A DNA stretch of 45,123 bases, taken from an uncultured Prevotellaceae bacterium (GTDB lineage Bacteria > Bacteroidota > Bacteroidia > Bacteroidales > Bacteroidaceae). Under the pieces are notes generated by a model that was not told the DNA's origin, did not search any database, and was given only the letters and a program-made list of their open reading frames with translations. A program made the position numbers and the translations under genes. The stretch covers positions 1 through 45,123 of the forward strand of contig CALDLA010000030.1 of the NCBI GenBank assembly GCA_937898415.1. Direction: 5' to 3'. How positions within the stretch are numbered: position 1 is the first letter of the stretch; each line of letters begins with the position of its first letter. Shown in pieces: positions 6,500-15,000 of this stretch.

Positions 6500-6560
6500 G
6501 GGTCATAATATTCCAGATTTCAACATTTATCAGGTAAGGAACCTGGCTCAGCCATTAGTG

Positions 6561-6707
6561 ATGGTCATACCGATGCTCTATGCCGGTATGCTGCAGGGGG
6601 GTGTCCCGGCCTTAGACGGGCTGCTCGTCACGCTGCTGCTCGTAGCCGCCTCCTTTGTCGCCAACATATTGGCGGGCGTGGTAGCACTGGGGATGATAAA
6701 GCAATAA
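6561..6707 (+). CDS. Small hydrophobic membrane protein
   Basis: ATG at 6561 gives 48 residues, nearly all hydrophobic (MVIPMLYAGMLQGG..., then LLVTLLLVAASFVANILAGV), forming one or two membrane spans and ending in MIKQ just before a strong terminator. The frame stays open upstream (NIYQVRNLAQPLV precedes the ATG) without a good initiator, so the true start could lie earlier. Last gene of the smalltalk/M15 module; family not recognised. Confidence 0.5.
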   Translation: MVIPMLYAGMLQGGVPALDGLLVTLLLVAASFVANILAGVVALGMIKQ

Positions 6708-6733
6708 GAATCCCGCGCATACACGCGGGATTC
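6708..6733. terminator. Terminator between convergent genes
   Basis: Perfect 10-bp stem GAATCCCGCG (6708-6717) and CGCGGGATTC (6724-6733), 6-nt loop, followed by CTATATATTTG on the plus strand. It closes the smalltalk module and could also serve the minus-strand gene at 6752-7789. Confidence 0.8.
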
Positions 6734-6751
6734 CTATATATTTGTCAGAGA

Positions 6752-7789
6752 CTAACGGCCTCGTGAGCCTCCGAAGTGGCCGTGACCACCAGAACTGCCA
6801 CCCGAGCGGCTGCCTCCGGCAGAGTGACCGCCACCAGATGAGCGGGAGGGGGCGCTGCTGCCAACAGAACGGCTGCCCGAAGAGCGGCTTGAACTGCCGA
6901 ATGAGCGCGATGGAGCACTACTGCCGACAGAGGAACTCCTGCTGCTGGAGCTACCGCTCGAGGGACGGCTTCCAACAGAGCTTCCGCTTGACGACGAGCG
7001 GCTGGGGCGGTCAGCACTACTGCCAAACGAACTGCGGCTGGGACGATCAGAGCTGCTGCCTATTGTGCTGCGGCTGGAGCGGTCGGAGCTGCTGCCTATG
7101 GTGCTACGGTTGGGGCGGTCGGTGCCACGATTGCCCATCGTACCACGATTGTCGCTATGCGAACGTCCTCCTAATGCAGGGCGGTCACCTCCCTGGCGGC
7201 CAGTGATGCGGGTAGAGCTGCCGCGCGAACCTCTGAAGTCGCCGCGGTCGAAGCTGTTGCGCATTCCGAAGTGCTCACGTCCGTGAGACAGGGTGGGGCG
7301 GAAGTGGCTGTCGCGTCCGTGATAGTAGCCGTGGGTGCCGTGCAGATGCCAGGCGTGTCCGCCACGGTAGGTGGCGTAGAAGTGGGGACGTCCGAAGTAG
7401 AAGTAGTCACGGTGTGGGTAGCGGGCGTAGATGGCGAAGTGCCAGTAGCCGGCGTCCCAGTACAGCGGACGGTAGAAGTAGGTGGCGGCGCGGAAGGCCT
7501 CCCACTGCCATGAGTACAGGATGTAGCTCAGGTCGAGGTTGCGGCGCTCCCAGTAGGTGCCGAATACGTCGTTGACGCTGGTCACGCCCATCAGGTAGTC
7601 GAGGTTGATCTCGTAGGCTGCCTCATACTGGGCGTCAGTCAGGTTCAGCTCGTAGGCCATCTTGTCCGTCAGGAAAAGCGCCTCGTTGCGAGCCTGCTCG
7701 TAGCTCATTGCACTTGCTGACAGGCTGAACGTCAGCATCGTTACCAATGCGAATATCATACGCTTTGTGTTCATCATCGTTGTCTTCAT
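6752..7789 (-). CDS. Secreted protein with Ser/Gly/Arg-rich repetitive C-terminus
   Basis: 345 residues. A signal peptide is visible (basic start, FALVTMLTFSLSASA). Residues ~28-105 form a helical domain (SYEQARNEALFLTDKMAYEL...) like a periplasmic DUF seen in Bacteroidales; ~105-190 are Tyr/His/Trp-rich with YxYFGRPHFYATYRGG-type repeats; from ~190 onward the protein is low complexity, built of imperfect RSTIGSSSDRPSRS-like repeats and ending in Gly/His/Arg. A cell-envelope or matrix location is likely. Function unknown. A double direct repeat lies upstream at 7870-7904. Confidence 0.75.
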   Translation of the reverse strand: MKTTMMNTKRMIFALVTMLTFSLSASAMSYEQARNEALFLTDKMAYELNLTDAQYEAAYEINLDYLMGVTSVNDVFGTYWERRNLDLSYILYSWQWEAFRAATYFYRPLYWDAGYWHFAIYARYPHRDYFYFGRPHFYATYRGGHAWHLHGTHGYYHGRDSHFRPTLSHGREHFGMRNSFDRGDFRGSRGSSTRITGRQGGDRPALGGRSHSDNRGTMGNRGTDRPNRSTIGSSSDRSSRSTIGSSSDRPSRSSFGSSADRPSRSSSSGSSVGSRPSSGSSSSRSSSVGSSAPSRSFGSSSRSSGSRSVGSSAPSRSSGGGHSAGGSRSGGSSGGHGHFGGSRGR

Positions 7790-7869
7790 AATCGTAGAGT
7801 TTTTATCAGTTCGACATGTTATTACTTATTCACGATGCAAAGAAACTACATTTTTCTGACCTATGCAAA

Positions 7870-7904
7870 GGATTTTCCCTAAACTCAAGGGGGATTTTCC
7901 CTAA
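7870..7904. promoter_or_regulatory. Two direct repeats of GGATTTTCCCTAA
   Basis: GGATTTTCCCTAA occurs at 7870 and again at 7892, exactly 22 bp apart (two helical turns), in the divergent region between the Ser-rich secreted protein gene and the free Met-sulfoxide reductase gene. The second copy ends just before the reductase -33 box. The spacing suits a dimeric regulator binding one DNA face; the regulator is unknown. Confidence 0.45.
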
Positions 7905-7907
7905 TTA

Positions 7908-7939
7908 TTTGGTTGAACAGAAATAAATCACTACCTTTG
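7908..7939 (+). promoter_or_regulatory. Promoter of the fRMsr gene
   Basis: TTTG (7908-7911), 20 nt, TACCTTTG (7932-7939); ATG at 7956. Confidence 0.75.
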
Positions 7940-7955
7940 CACAAATTACTAAGCG

Positions 7956-8435
7956 ATGAACATGACGAAAGACGAAAAATACCGCTTGCTGACCGAGCAG
8001 GTCAAGTCGCTGATAGCGGGCGAGACCGACGCTGTTGCCGTGATGGCCAATGTGTGCAGCGTCATCCATGAGTCCATGGGCTTTTTCTGGACGGGGTTCT
8101 ATAGGGTGCAGGGCGATGAGCTCCTGCTGGGGCCGTTTCAGGGGCCTGTGGCCTGTATGCACATCCCGTTCGGACGTGGTGTCTGTGGGGCGGCCTGGCA
8201 GCAGTGCCGTACGCTTGTCGTCCCCGATGTCGAGCAGTTCCCCGGCCATATTGCCTGCAGCAGTCTCTCGCGTTCCGAGATTGTCGTCCCCGTTCTTTCG
8301 CCTGATGATGATTCCGCCGTACTGGCCGTGCTCGACATCGACAGTCGTGAACTGGCTACTTTCGACGATACCGACCGTCTCCATTTGGAAACGGTCTGCC
8401 GTCTGATCGCTCCTATTATATATAATAAGGTATGA
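7956..8435 (+). CDS. msrC: Free methionine-(R)-sulfoxide reductase (GAF domain)
   Basis: 159-residue GAF-domain enzyme that reduces free L-methionine-(R)-sulfoxide with thioredoxin in the cytoplasm. The family signature is complete: TGFYRV, LGPFQG, GRGVCG, HIAC, SEIVVPVL and VLDIDS. The three redox cysteines are Cys67, Cys77 and Cys101; their spacing (10 and 24) equals that of E. coli MsrC Cys84/94/118. Two candidate starts exist (Met1 and Met3). Its stop overlaps the lipoprotein start (ATGA), so the two form an operon. Confidence 0.92.
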   Translation: MNMTKDEKYRLLTEQVKSLIAGETDAVAVMANVCSVIHESMGFFWTGFYRVQGDELLLGPFQGPVACMHIPFGRGVCGAAWQQCRTLVVPDVEQFPGHIACSSLSRSEIVVPVLSPDDDSAVLAVLDIDSRELATFDDTDRLHLETVCRLIAPIIYNKV

Positions 8436-8857
8436 GAAGACTCGTTTTTGCCTTTGTGCTCTGTCTGGGACTGACTGCCTGCGAGATTCATACGTCGGAC
8501 AATGGCGACTTCGACGGAATGTGGCAGCTGACCACTGTCGACTCGCTGGCTACGGGCCGTCAGACGGATATGCGGTCGTCGGGTGAATACTGGGCCGTTC
8601 AGGTACACCTGTTAGAGGTGCGCAACACCAAGGGCAGTCATAATAGTTACGTATTCCGCTTCAGTTTCGAAGGCGACTCCCTGAAGCTGTGCTCACCTTA
8701 CATCGGTAAAGCCGACGAAGTGCCCGAACTTGATGTGACGGAACTGCAGCCTTATTACATCGACAGCGTCGGCCAGGGATTCCGCGTCCATACGCTTAAC
8801 AGCGACCGCATGGTGTTGGACAAAGAAGAAGTGAGACTGAGTTTCCGGAAATATTAG
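8432..8857 (+). CDS. Lipocalin-like lipoprotein
   Basis: 141 residues with a lipoprotein signal peptide (MRRLVFAFVLCLGLTAC, lipid-anchored Cys17). The rest reads like a small beta-barrel (DGMWQLTTVD..., VFRFSFEGDSLKL..., RMVLDKEEVRLSFRKY), as in Bacteroidales lipocalin-like/DUF4488-type lipoproteins. Translation is coupled to the upstream reductase through ATGA. Its stop codon overlaps that of the convergent sugar transferase gene. Substrate unknown. Confidence 0.7.
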   Translation: MRRLVFAFVLCLGLTACEIHTSDNGDFDGMWQLTTVDSLATGRQTDMRSSGEYWAVQVHLLEVRNTKGSHNSYVFRFSFEGDSLKLCSPYIGKADEVPELDVTELQPYYIDSVGQGFRVHTLNSDRMVLDKEEVRLSFRKY

Positions 8858-9483
8858 AAGACCTTTCCGAAGGCGATGCGGGCAAACGTCAAACCGATAA
8901 TCTTGAAGTCGAGCGCCCACGAACGGTGTTCCAGGTAATAAAGATCCATCTCCAGGCGCTTCAGCATCTTCTCCATCGTGTCGGTATAGCCGTTATACAG
9001 GGTGGCCATCGACGTGATTCCCGGACGAATCTGATAGAGGTACTGGTAGCGTCCGTCGTGCTCCATAATCTGGTCGATGAAGAACTTGCGCTCAGGACGC
9101 GGGCCTACGAAGGACATCTCGCCCTTGAAGACATTCCAGAATTGCGGCAGTTCGTCCAGATGGTGGGCACGCAGGAAACGGCCAGCCTTCGTCAGTCGGT
9201 CGTCATCGTCGGTATCGCACAGTTCAGGACCTTTCTTCTCAGCATCGACCACCATGCTACGGAACTTATAGATGTAGAAGGGGCGTCCGAAGCGGCCGAT
9301 GCGCTCCTGCTTGTAGATGACGGGACCGTTCTTCTCGCGCTTGATGGCTATATAACAGAAAAGGAAGAGGGGTGAGAAGATAATCAAGCAGATGAGCGAG
9401 ACCAACAAATCAAACACACGCTTGACGTTGCGCTCAAAACCGTTCATTCCGTCGATGATATATCCGCTCTTGTGAACTGTCAT
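8854..9483 (-). CDS. Undecaprenyl-phosphate sugar-1-phosphate transferase (short form)
   Basis: 209 residues. A single N-terminal membrane segment (~24-45, LLVSLICLIIFSPLFLFCYI) precedes the bacterial sugar transferase catalytic core: YKQERIGRFGRPF, YKFRSM, LDELPQFWNVFKGEMSF and VGPRPE. It transfers a sugar-1-phosphate from a nucleotide sugar to the lipid carrier, starting polysaccharide or glycan synthesis at the inner membrane. It matches the short catalytic form rather than the long WcaJ/WbaP form. No other glycan genes are adjacent. A -33/-7 pair at 9631-9601 would give a ~115-nt leader. Confidence 0.9.
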   Translation of the reverse strand: MTVHKSGYIIDGMNGFERNVKRVFDLLVSLICLIIFSPLFLFCYIAIKREKNGPVIYKQERIGRFGRPFYIYKFRSMVVDAEKKGPELCDTDDDDRLTKAGRFLRAHHLDELPQFWNVFKGEMSFVGPRPERKFFIDQIMEHDGRYQYLYQIRPGITSMATLYNGYTDTMEKMLKRLEMDLYYLEHRSWALDFKIIGLTFARIAFGKVF

Positions 9484-9600
9484 ATATGCTGTTTTCGAAG
9501 TATTATTCAGTTTCTATATTCTACTAACGGCACTATTGCCGTTTTATTGCGAAGTGGACATAATTTTTTTCTTCTTCAACCTTTTTTCGCAAAACGGGTG

Positions 9601-9631
9601 CAAAGGTAAGAAAAAAAGTTGGTTTATACAA
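9601..9631 (-). promoter_or_regulatory. Promoter of the sugar transferase gene
   Basis: TTG (9631-9629), 20 nt, TACCTTTG (9608-9601) on the minus strand. Confidence 0.6.
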
Positions 9632-9652
9632 GCGAATATCAAGTTTATTTCG

Positions 9653-9660
9653 TACCTTTG
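9653..9660 (+). promoter_or_regulatory. -7 box of the carboxyltransferase gene
   Basis: TACCTTTG, with a ~50-nt leader before the ATG at 9717. No clear -33 element. Confidence 0.6.
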
Positions 9661-9716
9661 CACCACAAATTGTATTTGGAAGAGTAAATGATAACCTAAA
9701 ATAGAAACGTAAATCT

Positions 9717-11510
9717 ATGAAAAAGAAGAAGATTCAGTTCAGCCTCGTCTATCGTGACATGTGGCAGTCGAGCGGTAAGTTTCAGCCGCGCAAGGATCAG
9801 TTGGAGCGCATAGCACCGGTAATTATCGATATGGGCTGTTTCAGCCGAGTAGAAACCAATGGCGGTGCCTTCGAGCAGGTGAACCTCATGGCGGGCGAGA
9901 ACCCCAACCAGGCCGTTCGTGCCTTCTGCAAGCCGTTCAACGAAGTGGGCATCAAGACCCACATGCTGGACCGCGGCCTGAACGCCCTGCGTATGTATCC
10001 CGTTCCCGACGACGTGCGCGAATTGATGTATAAGGTGAAGCATGCCCAGGGTGTCGACATTCCCCGTATATTCTGCGGTCTGAATGACACACGCAATATC
10101 ATCCCCTCTATCAAGTGGGCCAAGGCTGCGGGCATGACCCCGCAGGCTACGCTCTGCATCACGACGTCACCCGTACACACCGTCGAGTACTACTCACAGA
10201 TTGCCGACGAGGTGATTGCTGCCGGAGCTGAGGAGATCTGTCTGAAGGATATGGCTGGTATCGGTCAGCCCGCTATGCTGGGTGCGCTGACGAAGGCCAT
10301 CAAGACCAAGCACCCCGACATCATCATCCAGTATCACGGCCACTCAGGCCCCGGACTGTCGATGGCCTCCATCCTCGAAGTATGTAACAACGGTGCCGAC
10401 ATCATCGATACCGCCATTGAGCCCCTGTCATGGGGCAAGGTGCATCCGGACATTATCTCCGTGCAGTCGATGCTGAAGAACGAGGGCTTCGAGGTTGCCG
10501 ATTTGAATATGAACGCCTATATGCAGGCGCGTACCTTAACCCAAGAGTTCATCGACGACTGGCTGGGATACTTCATCAATCCTGCCAACAAGCATATGTC
10601 GTCGCTGCTGCTCGGCTGCGGACTGCCTGGTGGCATGATGGGTTCGATGATGGCCGATCTCGGCGGCATCAAGAAGATGATCGACAAACTACGTGCCCAG
10701 AAAGGTGAGCCCGAGCTGACGATGGACGATATGCTGGTAAAACTGTTCAACGAGGTAGAGTATGTATGGCCGCGCGTGGGTTATCCCCCATTGGTGACGC
10801 CGTTCTCTCAGTACACGAAGAACATCGCCCTGATGAACCTGCTGACCATCGAGCAGGGCAAGGGCCGCTATGTCATGATGGACGATGCTATCTGGGGCAT
10901 GATTCTCGGCAAGAGCGGAAAAATTCCCGGCACCATCGCTCCCGAGCTCATCGAACTGGCTGAGAAGCAGAAGCGCGAGTTTACCGACGTTGACCCGCAC
11001 ACGCTCATCCCCAACGCCCTCGATGGTTTCCGCAAGGAGATGGACGAGCAGGGTTGGGACTACGGACAGGACGACGAGGAACTCTTCGAACTGGCCATGC
11101 ACCCCGAGCAGTACCGCCCGTTCAAGAGCGGACAGGCCAAGAAGCAGTTGCTGGCCGACATCCAGAAGGCCAAAGACGCCAAGTTAGGTGGTGGCGCAGG
11201 CAAGATTTCACAGGAAGAAATCGATGCCCTGAAACATGCCAAGGCCGACGCCGTGAAGTCGCCGCTGGCCGGACAGCTCATCTGGAGCTTCGGTGGCGAG
11301 GGCGTTCCCGCTGCCTGCATCGAGCCGTTCATCGGACAGCAGTACAAGGAGGGTGACATCTTCTGCTACCTGCAGACGAAGTGGGGCGAGATTGTCGAGA
11401 TTCCCGCTGCTATGGGCGGCAAGCTTGTCGATATCAGCGTGAAGCCCGGACAGCAGATTCGACAGGGCGACACGATTGCGTGGATTGAGCGGACGAGCCC
11501 CCTAAGTTAG
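9717..11510 (+). CDS. Oxaloacetate decarboxylase alpha / pyruvate carboxylase subunit B-like protein
   Basis: 597 residues. Residues 1-300 are the TIM-barrel carboxyltransferase domain: Asp14 (YRDMWQS), Lys177 in CLKDMAG (the position carbamylated in pyruvate carboxylase) and metal ligands His207/His209 (HGHSGPG). The conserved PYC/OADA domain follows, then a C-terminal biotinyl-type domain (~520-593). That domain lacks the AMKM biotinylation motif: aligned on EIPAAMGGKLVDI, the sequence reads TKWGE, with Gly557 at the lysine position and Lys555 two residues earlier. It may therefore use a separate biotin carrier, or no biotin. The last residues (SPLS) and stop are supplied by a dispersed repeat. 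Followed by the HD protein gene after 26 nt. Confidence 0.85.
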   Translation: MKKKKIQFSLVYRDMWQSSGKFQPRKDQLERIAPVIIDMGCFSRVETNGGAFEQVNLMAGENPNQAVRAFCKPFNEVGIKTHMLDRGLNALRMYPVPDDVRELMYKVKHAQGVDIPRIFCGLNDTRNIIPSIKWAKAAGMTPQATLCITTSPVHTVEYYSQIADEVIAAGAEEICLKDMAGIGQPAMLGALTKAIKTKHPDIIIQYHGHSGPGLSMASILEVCNNGADIIDTAIEPLSWGKVHPDIISVQSMLKNEGFEVADLNMNAYMQARTLTQEFIDDWLGYFINPANKHMSSLLLGCGLPGGMMGSMMADLGGIKKMIDKLRAQKGEPELTMDDMLVKLFNEVEYVWPRVGYPPLVTPFSQYTKNIALMNLLTIEQGKGRYVMMDDAIWGMILGKSGKIPGTIAPELIELAEKQKREFTDVDPHTLIPNALDGFRKEMDEQGWDYGQDDEELFELAMHPEQYRPFKSGQAKKQLLADIQKAKDAKLGGGAGKISQEEIDALKHAKADAVKSPLAGQLIWSFGGEGVPAACIEPFIGQQYKEGDIFCYLQTKWGEIVEIPAAMGGKLVDISVKPGQQIRQGDTIAWIERTSPLS

Positions 11511-11533
11511 GGGGATGGGGGTCTGAACAAGCG
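11497..11533 (+). repeat. Dispersed palindromic 37-mer, copy 1
   Basis: Begins GCCCCCTAAGTTAGGGGG and continues ATGGGGGTCTGAACAAGCG. The first part is a near-perfect palindrome able to form a hairpin. Copies lie at 34528-34564 (one base different) and inverted at 34609-34645. Here it overlaps the 3' end of the preceding gene and provides its last four codons and stop. Confidence 0.9.
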
Positions 11534-11536
11534 AAT

Positions 11537-12031
11537 ATGGACTACCAAGCAATTATTGACAAATATTATCCGGAGGACAGCGACTTGCGGCGGCTGCTCA
11601 TGAAGCACTCGCGGCAGGTCGCCGACCGCTGTCTGCAGATTTGTGACCGCCATCCGGAACTGCGCATTGACCGTGAGTTCGTGGAGGAGGCGGCCATGCT
11701 GCACGACATCGGTATCCGTTGGTGTAACGCTCCCACCATCTTCTGCCACGGTGATGAGCCCTACATCCGACATGGACAGATAGGCGGCGAACTGCTAAGA
11801 AAGGAAGGATGGGAGCGTCATGCCCGGGTAGCTGAGCGTCATACCGGCACCGGACTGCCTGGCTTCGAGCCCGAGAATCTGGAGGAGGAGTTAGTATGCT
11901 ATGCCGACAAGTTCTACTCCAAATCCCGTCCCGACCGTGAATTCACCGTTGTTCAGGCCGCCCAGAGTTTGGAAAGATTCGGTCATGAAGGAGTGGAAAA
12001 GTTCTTGTCTTGGGCAAAAATGTTTGAATAA
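11537..12031 (+). CDS. HD-domain phosphohydrolase
   Basis: 164-residue cytoplasmic protein with the HD metal-binding signature: His24, His56-Asp57 (AMLHDIGI), a following His (ERHTGTG region) and Asp124 (YADKFYSKS). The family hydrolyses phosphomonoesters or phosphodiesters of nucleotides; the substrate here cannot be told. The start lies 3 nt after a dispersed repeat that ends the upstream gene. Probably co-transcribed with it. Confidence 0.8.
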   Translation: MDYQAIIDKYYPEDSDLRRLLMKHSRQVADRCLQICDRHPELRIDREFVEEAAMLHDIGIRWCNAPTIFCHGDEPYIRHGQIGGELLRKEGWERHARVAERHTGTGLPGFEPENLEEELVCYADKFYSKSRPDREFTVVQAAQSLERFGHEGVEKFLSWAKMFE

Positions 12032-12044
12032 ACCCTAAATTCTT

Positions 12045-12072
12045 TACTCTTCACTCTTCACTCTTCACTTTT
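12045..12072. repeat. Heptamer tandem repeat (CACTCTT/CACTTTT)
   Basis: Four in-register heptamers between the HD gene and the LptD-like gene, running into the T-tract before the -7 box. Same heptamer family as at 32098, 33157 and 35668. Confidence 0.8.
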
Positions 12073-12077
12073 TTTCG

Positions 12078-12085
12078 TACCTTTG
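12078..12085 (+). promoter_or_regulatory. -7 box of the LptD-like gene
   Basis: TACCTTTG, only 5 nt before the GTG start at 12091, predicting a leaderless or nearly leaderless message. Confidence 0.6.
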
Positions 12086-12090
12086 CAGCC

Positions 12091-15000
12091 GTGAAACAGA
12101 AAACGGTCATCTTTTTGATGTTCGTTGCCTTCATTCTTATGTGGGCATGTACGCCTTCGTCACTACGTCGGGATAACATTAAGGCAGTGTCGAAGGCTGT
12201 CAATGAATTATCCCTTTCAGACAGCATCCCCCTTGATTCTATCGTCAAGACGGTAGAGGAAATAGTGCCCGATGCGGTGGTCGAGCATCTGCCCGACAGT
12301 CTACCCGACAGTCTACCCGACAGTCTGCCCGATAGTCTGCCCAATGTTCTGGCCGAGGCCGTTGAAGAAGCCAGACAGACAGATTTCGTAGACTCTGCCG
12401 TGGTTGACACCCTGGCCAAGAAGGCCGAACAGGCCGTCAGCCGCATTGACACGACGGCAGTTGAGACGGCGGTGAAGGAGTTGAAGGAACAGGCGGCTGC
12501 CAAGTCCGATGTGTTAGACGACGCCAAGCTTGACTCACTCATCAAGGAGAAAGGTGAGAATGCTGCTGCGAAGATGAAGCGTGACACGACGACGATGGAC
12601 TCCCTGGAACTGGCCATCTATAAATATAATAAGGTGATTGACGACTCGTTGGCGCTCGATAGTATTAACCGGCAGAGGAAGAACGGTATCGACGCCCCTG
12701 TGAAGTACTCGGCCAACGACTCGCTGACCTATATCGCCGCTACGGGGCAGGCTAACCTCTATGGCAGCTCCCACGTGGAATATACGAACATGGACCTGAA
12801 GAGCGAGAAAATCTACATGGTGCTCGACAGCAGTCTGGTTCACGCCACGGGTATACAGGACTCGACGACACAGCGGCTGAAAGGCACGCCGGTGTTCAAG
12901 ATGGGCAGCGATGAGTATGAGAGCGACACGATGGCCTTCAACTTCAAGACGAAGAAAGGTCTTATCACTCAGGTATATACGAAGCAGGAAGACGGATTTC
13001 TGACCTCAGAGCTGTCGAAGCGGGGTGGCAATGGCGAACTGTTCCTACAACATGGCCGCTACACGACGTGCGATGATCCGCATCCAGACTTTTATCTGGC
13101 ATTGTCGCGAGCTAAGGTGCGACCCGGTAAGGACGTGGTCTTCGGTCCGGCCTATCTGGTGGTGTGCGACGTACCGCTGCCGCTGGCTATCCCCTACGGC
13201 TTCTTCCCCTTCACCAAGAGCTACTCCAGCGGCTTCATTATGCCTACCTACGGCGATGAATCGACACGCGGTTTCTACCTGCGCGACGGTGGCTACTACT
13301 TTGCCATCTCCGACAGGATGGACCTGAAGGTGCTGGGCGAAATCTTTACAAAAGGCTCCTGGGGACTGTCGGCCACCTCGAACTACACCAAGCGCTATAA
13401 GTACCGCGGTAACTTCTTTGTGTCCTACCAGAACTCAGTGGTCGGCGAAAAGAACCTGCCTGACTATACCAAGGAGGAAAGCTTCAAACTGAACTGGAAC
13501 CACTCGCAGGATGCCAAGGCCAATCCCTATTCAAACCTGTCGGCCAGGGTGAACTTCGCCTCACAGAGCTACGAGAACAACAACCTGACCTCGATGTACA
13601 ACCCCCAGACGCGTACGCAGTCGACGCGTACCTCGTCTGTCAACCACCGTGTGTCGTTCTCCAGTTTAGGCATGACCATTACGTCGACCATGAACCTGAC
13701 GCAGAACATGCGCGACTCGTCCATCAACCTGACGCTGCCCAACCTCAACGTCTCGATAGCCAAGTTCTATCCCTTCCGTCGCAAGAAGATGGTGGGTAAG
13801 GAACGCTGGTACGAGAAGATTGGTACGCAGTACACCATGAACTTCGAGAACTCCATCGCCACGAAGGAGGACAAACTGCTGCACTCCAGCCTGTCGCGCG
13901 ACTGGCGAAACGGCATCCAGCACGCCATTCCCGTCAACATGACGTTCCAGCTGTTCGACGTCATCAGTCTTACCCCGGGACTGAACATCAATGGACGCAC
14001 CCTGTTCCGCAAGGCTGAGAAGTCGTGGGACGAGGAACGTCAGGTGGAGCACGTTGACACGATTACGGGCTTCTACAACATCTTCGACTACTCACTCTCT
14101 ATGAGTGCATCGACGACGCTCTACGGTATGTATATCCCCTCGCGAAAGATATTCGGCGACAAAATCCAGGCCGTTCGCCACGTCTTGACGCCTTCGGCAA
14201 CCTTTAGTTTCCATCCCGACTTCAGTGCCAGCCGCTATGGCTATTACAAGACCTACCAGAAGACTGACAAGGACGGCAATGTGTCGCTTGTGGAGTACTC
14301 ACCCTACACCATCGGCGCCTATGGCCCTCCCTCGCCCGGAAAGAGCGGTAGCCTCTCGATGGACATCAAGAACAACGTGGAAATGAAGGTGAATACCGAT
14401 GAAGGCGACTCCATCGGTACAAACAAGATAAGCATTATCGACGAACTCGGTGCCAGCATGTCCTACAACTTTGCCGCCAAGCGTCAGCCCTGGAGCGCAT
14501 TGAGCACCCGACTCCGTCTGAAGATTACCAAGAGCTATACCTTCAACCTCAACGCTGTTTTCTCGAGTTACGTCTACGAAGCTGACTCCGTCGGTGCAAC
14601 GCCTCACGAGAGTGACTGGACAACCTATTGGGGACAGGGTAAGATAGGACGTTTCCAGGGCATGAGCCAGAACCTGTCCTACACCCTCGACAATTCCAAG
14701 GTGGCCAACTTCTTCAAGTGGCTGCGTGGCGAGAAAGTTGAGAAAAAGTCCGAGAAGAAGAAAGATGAAGACGACGAGGACGAAGATGAGGACGAGTACG
14801 GACTGGAGGCAAACGTCGACCCCGATATGGAGAAAGCCAAGAAGGGGGCCAAGAAAGGGGAGCCGGCCAAGGAACGCATAGACAAGGATGGCTACATGTC
14901 GTTCAACCTGCCCTGGTCTATCAGCTTCGGTTACGGTATCACGATGCGCGAAAATACGGGCGGCAAATTCAATTACAAGACCATGCGCTATCCCTACAAG

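Noticed and set aside
9526..9543. Terminator between the sugar transferase and carboxyltransferase genes
   Set aside because: The AACGGC/GCCGTT stem is only 6 bp and lies in a divergent promoter region where no transcript should end.
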